From Linnemannia hyalina (taxonomy: Eukaryota; Mortierellomycota; Mortierellomycetes; Mortierellales; Mortierellaceae): 64,000 bases of DNA. A model generated the notes under the pieces. The model was not told the origin of the DNA. It did not search any database and saw nothing but the letters and a program-made list of their open reading frames with translations. The position numbers and the translations under genes were made by a program. The stretch spans positions 62,001-126,000 of the forward strand of contig JAHRHY010000015.1 of NCBI GenBank assembly GCA_019671135.1. Reading direction: 5' to 3'. This document shows positions 49,574-64,000 of this stretch, in pieces. Every line of letters starts with the position of its first letter. Positions within the stretch are counted from its first letter, which is position 1.

Positions 49574-51039
49574 GGCGAAATATTATGGAATGAAGGGGGA
49601 TGAAGGGAGGGTATAGGAGGTCTGTTGACGATGTTGCGGTCTTCAGATTCAGCCAGCAAGTAGTTATGTTCCTGAGGAATGTAACTGTGATGCGACGATC
49701 AAAGCTCGTTCTTTTTTCTCGACTCCTTTCTATATGCAATTCCTATCTCCTATTAATGACGCGAAAGATTAAAGAACGACACGTTAGAAACTGATCAAAT
49801 GATCAAACTGGCTGACATTCATCAGTGGGTGAGACTGATTGGCGTGAAAGAACCAGGGGCAGAGGTGATGGAGTAAAGGGCAAGGGGGTGAGAAATATGA
49901 AGATGGATACGGAATGATGGATGCGTGTAAATGAAAAAAAAACAAAGCTTTGGCATGCGCAAATTTGGCGCCCCGCTTAAGGCAGCGACGTGGAGCAGGA
50001 GAAACCGGGTCGGAGTCAGTAGAAAGTGGTTTGGAGAGGAGTGGAGGAGTGGGTCGGAGTGGGATAGCTCTAAGGCAGGTGCTCTCAATTATGTTCGCCC
50101 GCAACCTCTCAAAAAGGCTGCTTCCCGACCAGGGAAACTCTTTTTTTGTTGAAAGAACTCTTTTCATATGATATGGATGGAATGAGAGCAGCTTCGATGG
50201 AAAGGCGAAACAGAGCGAGCAGGCGCGGGGCCGATTGGCGTGCCCTTTCGAAAACAAGATTACTATGAAAGGGAACCAAGGAGAGCGAGAGGAGGCACAC
50301 GAGCGATTATTCCTTTTCTTAACACGGGCTGTAGCTACATCCTCCACAGCTACTTTGGATGCAGAATTTCTGGGGGATGTTTTTGTCATCCAAGGATGAC
50401 CTTTTTCTTGCCTAACGACACATAAACACTCTAATTTGCTCTCTTTTTTTTGGATATGATCGAAATGAAATAACTCCAGGGCGCCCACAACAAGGCATAA
50501 AAAACAAACAGTGACCGAGAAATTGATAATAACGACGAGAACAAGAAAAGATGGTGCCTGAATGTAGTACACTCAAAGGGGAAAGTAAAAGGGCGATCGA
50601 ATGGCAAGGATAAATTGTTAGAGAGAGGAAATAGATCAAAGGAAGAGCAAGGGAGAGTAGGCTGCAGATACATCCACAAGGACGCTGCATAAAGAATATA
50701 CCCCTCCCTCTTTTTTTCTCTGGAGACTGATGTGAACAAATGCAGTTCTGGGAGAGAAAGGGCAGACCGTTGATAGCAAAGCAGGGGTCTTGCAACAGAA
50801 AACATAGCAAGCGTGTCAGTTGATGAAAATAAGGAAAGGGTGCAAATGGATGTGAGTTGTTGATGTTGTTGCGCTGGGTATTGTTGATGTTGAGAGGGTG
50901 GCAGACCGTTGGAATAACGTGTCTGCGAGAAAGGGGAAGTGGCGAAGGATTTTGGCTTGGTAACGTGAAGACGTGGAGAGAGAAGTATGAACGCGATGAG
51001 AAAGAGTTGGAAGGAGAGAAGGTCAGGGGAGGGGAAGAC

Positions 51040-51240
51040 TTGCCTGTTGTCTATGTCAAGCAGGAGGGAGGAAGGGAGAATGGAAGGAGGAGGAAGAAGG
51101 AGGAAGGAAGCGGTGGTGGTGCCTGTTGAAGGAGGGAGGGGGAGAAGTAAAGGGATGTGGGGAGGACGGAGGAGGCGACGAAGAGGGTAAAAAGGGACAA
51201 AAGGACAAAGAAAAAAAAGAAGAGAGGAGAAGAGAAGAAA
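51040..51240. repeat. homopurine-biased tract
   Basis: About 200 bp in which the + strand is nearly all A and G, with short breaks (a GGTGGTGGTGCCTGTT island near 51113-51128). It lies about 1.5 kb upstream of the giant gene start. Confidence 0.8.
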
Positions 51241-51985
51241 AGTAATACTTTTGCGAGAGCGAGAAAGAATGAGAATGAGAGGATGGGAACAACAGAGTGA
51301 ACAGCCCCCGGCGATGGTTGGTTGGTAGGTCGGTTGATGATGATCGGGTATGGTTTGGTATGTTTGTGTGCATGTGCTGTTTGCTTAGCTTTGCTATCCG
51401 TATACAGTGGTGACAGAAGACAGAAGAGGTGGGAAACAATCCTCGCTTTGCTCTCTCGTACAACTCGTTTGCATGCATGTCCATGAATAAGGATTGGGCC
51501 GAGGAAAGTAAAAACAAGACGACTGAATAAAAACAAACCTTTTATTTTCTTCCAGTGCTCTGTTCCGCTGCTGGTGTACATACTTGTACCTGTACCTGTT
51601 CGCCTGCTTGCTTTGATCGTTGCCGTATGTAGCTCTGCTGACATTCAACCCTTGCTGCTAAGAGAGAGTGGCATGTTTGCGTCTGTATGCCATAATTTTG
51701 CACAGGCGCAGGAAAGGACTGGGGTGTAAAGGGTGGTCGAGCGAGCGACATGTTGACATCGACAAGACTAACGACGAAAAAAATATGCAAGCCAACGGGA
51801 GGATTAAGAGCATTACGGATGTCGTGCGTTGGTCTCATCCACCACCCATTCATCCCTCGAGTCGCATGCCAGTCTACGTATTACACTATTGAATTGCAAT
51901 TGTAGTTCTTGTTAATGTTGTTGTTGCCATGTTTCTGTCATCAATCCCTTCTCACACCCTCTGCCCGAGAGCACTTCGCTCAATC

Positions 51986-52007
51986 TTTTTTTTTTTTTTT
52001 TTTTTTT
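51986..52007. repeat. T22 homopolymer
   Basis: A run of 22 T in the gene-free region. There is no target-site duplication or retroposon body next to it. Confidence 0.9.
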
Positions 52008-54451
52008 CGTTCTTGTTGAGAGCATTTGCAAACCATCAGAGGATCATGCCACTCTTTCTTCTTTCTCTCTCTCTCTTGCTCACCTACTCACCCACTGCGG
52101 ATGCCAGTACTCAGAAAGTGAACAAAAAAGAAAGCGCCGTATTATCCCACCACGGCGAGTACAACTGCCGGCCAGGGATCATATTTTTTATCGGTAGATT
52201 CCTTTCTTCCTTCCCTTGACAGCTCTACAACAATGATGCTTCGACATGTGGGACACCATGTATTAAAAAAAAATTCAGTGGCAAACGATAATTTTATCGA
52301 GGTCCAGCTGTCAGAGTGTGATATTCTATTCTTCTATTCTTCTCCCCCAGTTCCTTACGCCCTTGCGCGTGCTTATCCATTACTAAGGTCCATCCGTATC
52401 CTCATCATTCATCAAAGTCCGTTCATGAAATGGATTGAACACTTTTACAATTCTTGCCCCACAAGAATAATTGACCGCGATATAAATGCGTTCAAAAGAA
52501 GGAAGTATGGCTGGGGAGGATGAGCATGATGAGTTGACGGGATGGACAAAACTGCACGATGATCAGGGAAAAGGAGAAATGTGGGTTTAGGGCACTTGTT
52601 TGCTTTCATTTGTTGTGGTTTGTCTGGTCCCTGTCATTACCATACTAATTCTCTCGTAAACGACCAAAGGAAAGAAAAAGCAATAGAAGATGGAGTTTGG
52701 GAGTTGACTTGAGTTTAGGTAGTACACCAACATTAACACCACCAAAACACAATTGGAGTGCGGCAAATTGTACAAAGGGCAAGGAAATATACTCACACTC
52801 TCTTCCGGTTGAAAGACGATAATAACAGATCCATGCTTTGTACGCCACATGTGTCCATGGTGTTGTTTTTGTTGCTGTTTTATTGTTGGTTTATTTTTGT
52901 TGTGTTTTCTGGTCCGCACCCATTTGGCAATGTACACTTGCACCCATACCATCATACCATACTTCTAAAACCACAGCTACATAGGATGGATGTGCCTGAC
53001 TTGTAAGCGATACAAAAACACATCACTTCGGCTCACGTTTTCTGCTGGGGTTTGTTTGCACAGAGGGCGCACTAGTGGGATGAGATAAAGATCGCATTCA
53101 TTTTTCAGGCACAAGCTTTTCTTATGCGCGAGTGTTCATTTTTGCTCATCGACAAGGGAAAGTGACATGAGGAGGTGGAGGAGGGAGGCGAACGCCTACC
53201 CGTCGGCTCTTGTAACTAGGCGCACGCTCTTTTTTTCTCTTTCTATTGAAGACGATTGGTCTTTAATTCTAGTATTTCTCCACAACGGGTTTGAGGCTTG
53301 TTTTTTGTCATTTGAATGCAGCAGCACGCCTAAAAACCTACCATCAACAACAACAAACAACTGCAAATGCTTATCGAGAACCCGAGGAACCAAGTTATGA
53401 TTTTGGGGTTAAGAAGAAAAGACCCTAAGGTAGTCGTTGCTTTTTTGTGGAGGAGGAAGAGGAGGATTGATAGAGAGCAGCAAGTACCATAGCATCTTGT
53501 TTATTTTGTTAATGTCGATGTCGTCGTTCGTCGGTGGCCTTTGTTGTTTTTTGTTGTTGTTTGTGTACCCGCGTTCAACTGGTCAATGTCATACCAGCCA
53601 TCAACTGCCGTCAATTATTATTTTTTTTCCTCTAAAACACAAATAAAAGCGTCAACTCGACATAAAATCGACCGATATAACACTTTCCTCCTCGTCGGCC
53701 CTTGTGCGCCCCATCCTCATCCAACATCCACCATCGACAAACAACAAGAAACACGACGATAATAAAAACAACGTTGGCGCTAGAGGGCATACCAAGGTCA
53801 TACAAAGTCGTCCATTCGTTCCTCTATATTTTCTCTCCCTCTTGAAGATGCTGCCCCTACCATTTATGTTTGTTTTTTTGCTCACTACCATCGTTCTGTC
53901 TTTCGCTCCACTTCATGCTCGATAACGCACCAGAAAAAAAGAAGTTAGAGCAAACATTCTTTTAACGCACACGAGGGCGCTTGATGTGGCGGCCCAATTT
54001 TTAGGGTGTTAACTGTGTCTCGGAATCATCATCACGTCTCCTCTCAGGAACCCCCACCCACCAAGCTTTCTCTTCTTTACTCTAATCCTCCAGCCAACAC
54101 CATTCCGGGACAGCCAAAGTTTAAAATTATCGCCATGACAGACGTAATTTGTTCAAAGTAAAGTTTTTTTTGTTTTGTGGAATGGTCGAGCTGAGAATGA
54201 AAAAAATAGAAGCTCGAGGGTGAGAAAGAAAAAAGCCGAAGGAGAGAGCAAAGAGTGGAACAAAAAGAAAATGAAAATGAGAGCCAGCAAAGAGAGGCGT
54301 AGAAAATGTCTTGGAAGAGTGACAACCTTGTTGATACATAAAGTAAAAACAAGAATGGTGCAGGTATGTTGATGTAACTGTATGTTTTATGCTGGATATG
54401 TGATTGTAATGCTATAGGAATATGACAAGTACATGGAGAGAGAGAGAGAGC

Positions 54452-57042
<2,591 letters not shown>

Positions 57043-58158
57043 GACTTTGTTGGATGTCTAACTGGTGAAAGGTTGATGGTGTACTGGTGAGGGGAGGTAT
57101 GTGGGTATATGTATCCTGAAAGTTGGAGTAGCTGATTGATCAAGGACGAGGCAATTGAAAGGAGAGGAAGGTATGTGTTGGTGTAGTCCGTTGTTGAACA
57201 GAAAGTTAGGGTCGTTATTATAAAGTATGCAAATGGCTGTTTGGTGGGTGGTGAGGAGATCAAAGAAGAGTAACGAGTGAATGGATCGAGTTAAGGATGA
57301 ATGAGTGTGGATCGGGCAGCAAAGTAAAAGTTGTTGCAGAACAAAGAAGGAGAATATTAACGGCGTTAAAAAAAGAAGAAAGACAAAATGGAACTGGGAA
57401 GGGCAGAAGAAGAACAAATAACGAAGAAGTGGTAGCCTTCTTTCTCCCGAGAATATCGTAATACTGGCCTTATCCTTCCCCCCACCTTTCTCAGTTGAAG
57501 GTTTCCCTTGATCGACTACTTGTCGGTGCAGCATCAACGCATCATACGCACTCATAAAACACAACAAAAAAACGATTACACATATTTTGCCATTGAGAAG
57601 AAGCTGTTTGCGAAATGACAAAGAGGGAACAAAGAAAAAAAAGGAGTTCTCCTGAGAAAAAGGAGAAAGATAAAAATAAGCGAGCAGGTATTGGCGAATA
57701 CAACGAACGAACGAGCACCTTAGAACCCGAGACACAAAGGGAGCAAGGGAACAAGGGACATAGACAAATGACACTCTAGTTCACTCTAGAGCAAAGACAA
57801 AGGACAACTCCTTGAAATAAGTTCCTTGAAGGTTGAAAATTGAGAGGAAAGAAGGGAGGACGAAGAGGAGGAGACTGTGTGTGCCACCTTTTTACTTGTA
57901 TATGTTTATTGCCATAGAGGAGAGAAAAGGAGCAAGGGGAAGGGGTAACGATGAAAATGTTGTGTGCACTGACAATAACCTCTTGAGAGAAACGAGGGGA
58001 AGAATACAAGCTACCCTTGAACGGGTGTTCTGAAAGACTATGCCATTTCTTCTATGTTTTTTGCCTTGAGTTATTGTCGGACAAATGAGTGTGACCTTTA
58101 CCCTTAAGTTGAAATAAGGACGCTATTTGACCGAGTTGTTACTGTCTGCCCCTGTTGC
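57043..58158. promoter_or_regulatory. divergent region, disintegrin gene / F-box gene
   Basis: 1.1 kb between divergent starts. The + strand is purine-rich from about 57590 to 57960, so the disintegrin-gene leader would be pyrimidine-rich. Frames here are simple-sequence and unsupported. Confidence 0.5.
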
Positions 58159-59688
58159 ATGCTTCAAATGACAAATCAACAGAAACCGACATCGGCATCA
58201 GCTTCGACTTCAAGAAAAGGCAAGGACAGCAAGGACAGGGACAAGAACATTAGCAAGGCTAAAGACAAAGAACAAGGAGAATGGCTGCCACCACAGAGCC
58301 CCAAGTCGCCGTTGGCTATTGAGGAGGTCCTCTTCGAGATCGTTTCCCGTCTAGACAAGCACTCGCTCCACAGCTGCGTCTCCGTTAACAGAATCTTCTA
58401 CCGAGCAGCAGTGAGAGCACTCTGGATGTCTGTGCAGTGGAAGAGCTCCCTCAGCAACCCCTCTTTTCTCCCAGAGATGCTTCGCTACGGACATAATGCG
58501 ATCGAGCTCCAGGACAACTTTGACGCCGACCTGGATGTTATTGCCGAAAAGTGTACTCGACTCCGGGAGTTGCGACTCGTCTGGACACAAGCAACCGACT
58601 CGAAACTACACAACATCCTCGTCGCATCACCCAACATTTCAAGCCTTTACCTCTACAACTGCAAGCCTCTCACCACCCTGGCGCTCTCACACATCCAAGC
58701 ACTTTCAGGCCTCAAGAAGCTGGAGATCAAGAACATGCTGTACGTGGACGAGACCTCGATCGCCGGAATATTACGGTCCTGCCCGCTGATAGAGCACCTG
58801 GTTCTGGAGGATGTCCGCTTGAGTCGAGTTGCAATGGAGAGCCTTGGAGTCACACCCCTCAGGATCAGGACCCTTGCATTGACTCGTTCTTCACCGACAG
58901 GAAGCTTTGTTAGGAATATCCTACGCAACGCACCCTTGCTTCGGGAATTCTCGCTCGCCAGGAATGTGCACTCAGCCCTTTTGACGGAGGATCTACTGCC
59001 TGGGCCAGATATGTATGGATGTCTGGTCAGCCTCAACCTAGAGTCGTGCAAGACCATAGCGAGTGAGGCCCTGTTGGCGGTCCTCAAGCTCTGTACGGGA
59101 CTCGAGCGGATTAACCTGTGCGGGACATTTGTCGACGATACTGCGCTGGACGTCATTGCCTCCAACAGTCAGAAGCTGACGAGTCTGAACCTGGGATGGT
59201 GTGCGCAGATCTCGGATGCAGGTTTATTGCGGGTGTTGACGGCATCCCAACACTTGGTCTTCCTCGACATATCTTCGCATGGAGTGTTGACGGCCGGGAT
59301 CTTCCGCCCCGATCTGGTCTGGGCCTGCACTCGACTGCAGACAATGATCATGGTTGGGATCGACATGGTGCGCCCCGGGGGCCAGATCCAGCCAAACCAC
59401 ACCATGATGTACAACCAATTGAGCCGACTTTTGTGTCTGCAGGACTTGGCGATTGGAGGACCTTATCAAGACCTACAGCTGAAGGCGGGGTTCAACAAGA
59501 TGGGGGAACTGGTCAACCTCGAGTCGTTCAGGATCCATCACCTGCAAACGGCACTAGGCGAGGACGAGATCCGTTGGCTGGTCGAGGCGTGGCCAAAGCT
59601 GAAACGACTCAAGGTTGAGCAGGCATCGCTCTCTGAGCCCTGGAGACGGTACTTCCGACGCCGTCGGCCCCACCTGATTCTCGGATAG
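58159..59688 (+). CDS. F-box and leucine-rich-repeat protein
   Basis: Probable substrate adaptor of an SCF ubiquitin ligase. Single exon, 509 residues. A Ser/Lys-rich start (1-45) precedes a degenerate F-box (about 48-92: SPLAIEEVLFEIVSRLDKHS, then VSVNRIFYRAAVRALW). Cys-containing leucine-rich repeats of the FBXL/AMN1 type follow: ALSHIQALSGLKKLEIKNML, LVSLNLESCKTIASEALLAV, LCTGLERINLCGTFVDDTAL, SQKLTSLNLGWCAQISDAGL and LVFLDISSHGVLTAGIF. The C-terminus ends WRRYFRRRRPHLILG. Another ATG nine bases downstream would do equally well. The substrate is unknown. Many such genes exist in Mucoromycota, so orthology is not claimed. Confidence 0.9.
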   Translation: MLQMTNQQKPTSASASTSRKGKDSKDRDKNISKAKDKEQGEWLPPQSPKSPLAIEEVLFEIVSRLDKHSLHSCVSVNRIFYRAAVRALWMSVQWKSSLSNPSFLPEMLRYGHNAIELQDNFDADLDVIAEKCTRLRELRLVWTQATDSKLHNILVASPNISSLYLYNCKPLTTLALSHIQALSGLKKLEIKNMLYVDETSIAGILRSCPLIEHLVLEDVRLSRVAMESLGVTPLRIRTLALTRSSPTGSFVRNILRNAPLLREFSLARNVHSALLTEDLLPGPDMYGCLVSLNLESCKTIASEALLAVLKLCTGLERINLCGTFVDDTALDVIASNSQKLTSLNLGWCAQISDAGLLRVLTASQHLVFLDISSHGVLTAGIFRPDLVWACTRLQTMIMVGIDMVRPGGQIQPNHTMMYNQLSRLLCLQDLAIGGPYQDLQLKAGFNKMGELVNLESFRIHHLQTALGEDEIRWLVEAWPKLKRLKVEQASLSEPWRRYFRRRRPHLILG

Positions 59689-60278
59689 AACGAGGTGGGG
59701 CATGGACCGTATGGTCGATCATTTGTTGTGGATCGGGCTGAATAAATGCCATGGAATTTCTACGTAGGTTATGTGGTACGGGACACGCCCTGTGGTGCTC
59801 TGTGACGTGGCGCACGAAGGTTTGTATCCGATTGCTCGCCCAAGGGGGAAGGAGCAAAAGGAAGGAAGGGACGCAAGGGAAAAAAGGAGGTCTATCTATG
59901 CCTATGCTCTCACATATACACACACATAGAAACAACTTCCTTTCCACCAACAGCCAGGCGCCATCGGATCGACAAACCTTCTCTTGACACTATTCAAACC
60001 CCATCGAATTTGAAAAAAGGATCATCCTGTTCCTTGTTCGTCATCATCAACTCTTCTTTTCTTCTTTCTTTGCTCTTTCACATTTCGTCATCCTTCCTCC
60101 TCCTCTCTTGCTTCTCTTTCTCCTCAGCCGGTTTCATCACTCCCTTCTGGCTGCTTAATCTGCCCTTCCCTTTCCTTTTTATTCCCCCTCTCCTGATACC
60201 GACCTGGACACACCTCCTCTACCTCCACCGTCACCCTCCCCATTCTCGACACGTCCATAGCACTCTACTAAACGCTCC
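59689..60278 (+). promoter_or_regulatory. leader region of the Gln/Pro-rich gene
   Basis: 590 bp between two co-oriented genes. The left part should hold the F-box gene 3' UTR (GAATAAATG at about 59740). From about 60040 to 60270 the sequence is strongly pyrimidine-rich, a long leader for the next gene. Confidence 0.5.
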
Positions 60279-63200
60279 ATGGATACAAACCCAGCTGGTA
60301 ATCATACCCTTCATGGCCCACTGGCGCTGCCTTTTTAACACTTGCTGGTTGCCTTAGCACGCGCACTATTGTTGTTTGTTCTCTGACACGGCCAACCGTT
60401 TTATTTCGTATAGGCGGACCAAGGAACGGCCCACCAGGGAACATGACAATGCGACCACCCCCCTCCCCCGGGAACGGCATTATGAACGCAAACATGCGCC
60501 CACCATTCCCCAACCAGCGACCACCGCCACAGCAGCATCAACAACAGCCTGGAGGAAACCCAGCCGGTAGAGCTCCCATGACATCCCCTTTTCCTAGACA
60601 GGACCCTGCTCCAGGAGTACAGTCATCGGGCCCAATGAACCCCAACATCAGACCCGTACCACACCAGGCCCCAAGCAACCCTTCTGGCCCCATCCGCCCT
60701 CCCGGCGGTGCGCCTGGCGGTGTGCCTCCTCAGCGTCCTGTGCAGCAGCAGCAACAGCAGCCCCACCTGCAACAACAGCAACCTAGACCTCAACCCCCTA
60801 CACCTACTGGACAACACCCTCAGTTTGCAGGCCAAGGAAGATTACCAGGGGCGAATCTTAATAACGGAAGCCAAACCCAGCTAAGGGGTGGTCAGAACTC
60901 TCCCCAGTCTCAACCCACTCTGGCTATGCGTCCACCTCATATGCAGCCAGGCCAAATGCAACCCCATGTCAATGGAGCAAATGTCCGACTATCTGGGTCT
61001 TATCCAAACCTGACTGGACCCGGAATGCCACCAGGAAATCGCTTGACTCCTCCTTCGCCCAGTCTTGGAGTAACCCGTTCCCCTCAGATCAGACCCCTGC
61101 AGCAAACTCAGCAGACTCAAGGCAACGGACCATTGCCTCAGCAACAGCAACAACATCCAGGACAGCACCACCAGTCTAGTTTGCGGCCTTCCGCCTCTCA
61201 CCCACAACTTGTTCAACAGGCTGGTATTCGTCCCCCTCATATTCAAGGATCCCCTGTGCTCGCTCACCAGACTGCAGTTCGTCCTCCAACACCGTTGATG
61301 CAGCATCAACCTAGACCTCGCCCACCTCAGGCAGCTCCTCACGGTCAGCCTCCTAGTCCGTTTAGCCAGAACCAGCAAGTTGCTCCTGGACATGCCGCGC
61401 AATTGGACATGCCCTCCATAAATGGTGGACAGCCAGCGAACGGAGCACCTTCACCTCAGCAACATCCACATCTGCAGCCCTCTCAGGATATGCATCAGCA
61501 GCAGCAGCGATCTCCAGGCGCCCGGCCGATCTTCGATCAGATGCGACAGCAGACGCAGCCACCATATCCAGCACAGGGTGCTGGTTCCCCTCAGAACCCA
61601 CAGAACGCGAATCCAGCCCAGCGACCTCCTCAGCGCCCAACAGGTCCTTCGCAGCCTCAACCCACTCGCCAACTGCAAGGACCAGGATCGGTCCCTCAGT
61701 CTCCCCAGCGCCCTCCAACAAAGGAAGCTCTTGCTTCCAGCCCACCAGCCCACGGACACGACGGTCAGTCAATTGATGGAAGGCCCTCCCTAGGTGAGCA
61801 CGGACGTGGTCCAAATGCCTCGCCACAGCAACACAACAACCAGCGTCCTGCTCACCCTCAGGGTCTTACAGGTGCTCGGCCTCATCCTCAACAAGGCCCT
61901 CCTGGACCTGCAGGATTCTCCGGACCTCATGCACCACGACCTTTGCAAGCTCCAGGTTCTCCCATGCAGCGGCCACTTGGCTTTGCAGAGATCAAGCTAT
62001 CAGGTCCTCCACCCAACACCGCGCCTCGACAAGCACCTGCACTTCAGCAGCCCCAGCTGCATCATCAGCAGCAGGAACATAAGCTTCATGAACTCCAGCA
62101 ACCTGCTACACTTGTGGAGCCAGATACGCCTCATTCGGACTCCGAAGGTGTATATGACGACGAGGAGGAGGATGATATTGAGGGAGGTGGCAGCAGACAG
62201 ACTCCACCAAAATCGCCTGCCGCCCAGGATATCGCTCCTCCTTCTCAAACAAAGCCAGCTGCCGGTGGACCTCCACAGGGTCCTCCACAAGGACCCCCTC
62301 GAGGCCCCCCTAAGGGCGAGAGCCATGGATTAAGGAAGCTTTCTGGCGCAGCAGGAACAGGACCTGTGCACATCATGCAACCTTCGAACAACCCTACTTC
62401 TCCTCCTGCAAGTGCGTTCCCTACATTGGGCCAGCCCAAGCCACGAGTGCGCCCTCCACCTGGCAACGCCAACCATGCCCCTTACCGCCCACCAGAGAGA
62501 CCATCGCAGGCACCAGTGATGTACAGCCAGTCAGGTCAACCAACCTTCACTTCTCCTTTCCCTGCGCAGGGCGACAAGGATTCTTCGCCAGCTAAATCTA
62601 TGGTGCCTCAAGGAGCCGAAGCAACTTCGAGCAGCGTTCGACCAAGAGAGGGTGGCCTGCAGAAACGCGTCGTTGCCAGTGACAGCAACGCCACTAAAAC
62701 TGACAGCCCTGCATCGCAGCAGGTAAGCTTATTTTTCATACGTGTTGTTTTAGAGCCTTTGTCGGTTGTTTGTTATTATACAGTCATCGATTTAACTGAA
62801 TCTATTTTCATCGTAGGCACCTCCTTCTCCTAAGCTTCATGGTCTCAAGGGAGGCCCCGCTATTTTAAGCCTCGCTAATCACAAGGTAATGATGAAAACG
62901 TTGTATATCTTTTTCTTGGCGTTTCTTTTAAATGAAATACGTGGCTAAATCTAACAGTAAAACCGTCTCTAGTCCTCTTCCTTCAGAGTAAAATCTCTAA
63001 AGACGTGGGCGATCCGCGGAGGTCTTGTTTACTTGGGCTACACTGCAGTCTTCAGCTGCCCCCCAGAGACGACAGGAGTCAAAGGTCTTTATTGCAAGAC
63101 GACTAACGGTGTCGGAGGACTCATCAAACCCTTTGTCGCACCCCACTACAACGCTCACGTTGGACCTCATGTGGATAAATATATTGCTCCCGTCGCTCGG

Positions 63201-64000
63201 CAGGGTCATCGCATCTACATCAAGGTCGCCGATCCAGTCGTCCAAGGAGTATTTTCTGCTGCAGGAACTGTCTACAAGTCGACCGCCAAGAAGCATGTTG
63301 ATTCCGCCAAGGAGCAGGTACTTTATTCACCATTGGCTAATTGTCAAGGGTGAGTCCATTTAATTAATCTGCGGCTAATTAATCACCATTCAATCTTGAA
63401 TTAGGTGATTTCCATTCTGCCTTACCCATTCAAGCCAAAGTCCAAGGCAACGGACAAGGAGGCAGGCGAGACCGCAACAGGGTCCGCGCAGGACCAGCCC
63501 CACTTTGAAAAGACCTCGAGACAACCCATCCATGTCCAGGAGCCTAACCATGCTTCGGATAGTGTAGAAGAAACGGTATCCCATGACGAGGGTATCGTAG
63601 AACCAATGGAGGAGACTTTTGTAGAAAAGGTGGAGGATGTTGTTGAGCAAGTCCAGGAAGCAGTCGTCGAGGAGGCGGCGCCCATTGCAGAGGTGTTGGT
63701 TGAGGATGTAACAGAAAGCCCCAAGGAGCCAGCCGCAGTTAAGGAAGTCGAGGTAGAGACAACAACAGAGACTGAGGAGATCCAGCAGGAGGAAGCCATT
63801 GTGGTCGATGACGATATTAATTCATTTGAGGCCGACATGGACGTGCCTCTCAAGAATGAGGCCTCGGAGGGATCGATCTTTGAAAAGATGGCTGCCTTCA
63901 AGGACTCTATGGAGGGTTTGCGCGAGGATTTCAAGGAGCCCGAGCAGGAGGTGAAGAGCGAAGAGGCATCACAGCCTGGCGAGGTCCCACCAACAGAATC
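60279..64000 (+). CDS. Gln/Pro-rich protein with conserved-looking C-terminal domain, partial
   Basis: Five exons in view (60279-60297, 60414-62722, 62817-62885, 62973-63317, 63405 to the edge) give at least 1,110 residues; the 3' end is outside the window. Residues 1-780 are disordered and Pro/Gln/His-rich with repeated PP, QQQ and RPP motifs and one acidic patch (DDEEEDDIEGG). A more ordered segment follows: VKSLKTWAIRGGLVYLGYTA, then Cys residues (FSCPPETTGVKGLYCK), then FVAPHYNAHVGPHVDKYIAP and VADPVVQGVFSAAGTVYKST. This segment has one hydrophobic stretch and amphipathic helices. After it comes a Glu-rich acidic tail. I do not recognise the family; membrane or lipid association is only a guess. 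The first coding exon (MDTNPAG) is tiny; an ATG in exon 2 is an alternative start. Confidence 0.75.

Larger units (their letters stand above)
49574..54451. other. 4.9 kb gene-free region upstream of the giant gene
   Basis: No frame here has a family motif, and none joins into a gene by plausible introns. It contains the giant gene's promoter on the left and the disintegrin gene's 3' UTR on the right. Between them are strand-biased purine-rich DNA (about 50930-51240), T-rich and G/T-rich stretches (52840-52910, 53430-53570) and a 22-nt T run. Composition is more AT-rich and simple than the flanking genes. A noncoding transcript or a degraded mobile element cannot be excluded, but no terminal repeats or transposase fragments were seen. 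Confidence 0.5.

Noticed and set aside
49784..50572. 262-codon minus-strand frame in the gene-free region
   Set aside because: Phe/Ser/Leu-rich low-complexity product from pyrimidine-rich DNA, without domain features.
51051..51644. 197-codon minus-strand frame
   Set aside because: Encoded by the homopurine tract read on the other strand; Ser/Leu/Phe simple sequence only.
51986..52007. T22 run as the tail of a retroposed element
   Set aside because: No element body, reverse transcriptase fragment or target-site duplication next to it.
57058..57774. 238-codon minus-strand frame upstream of the disintegrin gene
   Set aside because: Phe/Leu/Ser-rich leader-type sequence with no motif; it ends near the true start codon and is better read as leader or promoter.

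Overview
The window looks like nuclear DNA of an early-diverging filamentous fungus. Most genes carry several short GT-AG introns (mostly about 50-240 nt), leaders are pyrimidine-rich, and the 3' ends use AATAAA. Protein composition and architecture (gephyrin-type molybdenum cofactor enzyme, LRWD1-like WD protein, disintegrin-domain protein, Ams1-type mannosidase) fit Mucoromycota, most likely a Mortierella-type species. The genus is an inference. I saw no tRNA, rRNA, transposon, CRISPR or bacterial operon. For most genes I rebuilt the exons by hand; each rebuilt model stays in frame, with summed exon lengths divisible by three.

Layout: gephyrin-like MogA-MoeA (-, 666-3620); beta-helix pectate-lyase-superfamily protein (+, 4002-6505); ankyrin protein (-, 6576-7578); nucleoporin Nup133 (+, 7991-12610); mitochondrial-type PP2C phosphatase (-, 12720-15241); small multi-pass membrane protein (+, 16249-17560); glucose-6-phosphate dehydrogenase (+, 18011-20043); ribosomal protein uS4/Rps9 (-, 20199-21418); coproporphyrinogen III oxidase (+, 21655-23598); mitochondrial bL17 (-, 23848-24795); a doubtful small gene (-, 25272-25856); Cns1/TTC4 co-chaperone (-, 25893-27281); Pho80-type cyclin (-, 27868-29545); LRWD1-like WD/RGG protein (-, 30776-33689); Ams1-type alpha-mannosidase (-, 34415-39259); Pho84-like phosphate transporter (+, 39919-41724); a giant 13-repeat secreted protein (-, 42235-49573); disintegrin-domain membrane protein (-, 54452-57042); F-box/LRR protein (+, 58159-59688); and a Gln/Pro-rich protein running off the right edge (+, 60279-64000).

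Most genes are ordinary housekeeping genes arranged head-to-head or tail-to-tail, so neighbours share promoters or 3' regions rather than a pathway. Loose themes are phosphate sensing and uptake (Pho80-type cyclin and Pho84-like carrier, 10 kb apart) and cell-surface or vacuolar biology on the right side (mannosidase, giant repeat protein, disintegrin protein).

The least explained locus is 42-57 kb. It holds a roughly 2,374-residue secreted protein made of about 13 related beta-rich units, three of them phased at exactly 453 bp. Behind it lies a 4.9 kb gene-free stretch, then a membrane-anchored disintegrin protein with no protease domain. Other points of interest are a His/Gly-rich linker in the molybdenum cofactor enzyme, an RGG plus acidic insert inside the WD domain, a 24-nt microexon carrying the mannosidase metal-binding motif, a ribosomal protein start codon split by an intron, and a mitochondrial bipartite presequence on coproporphyrinogen oxidase.
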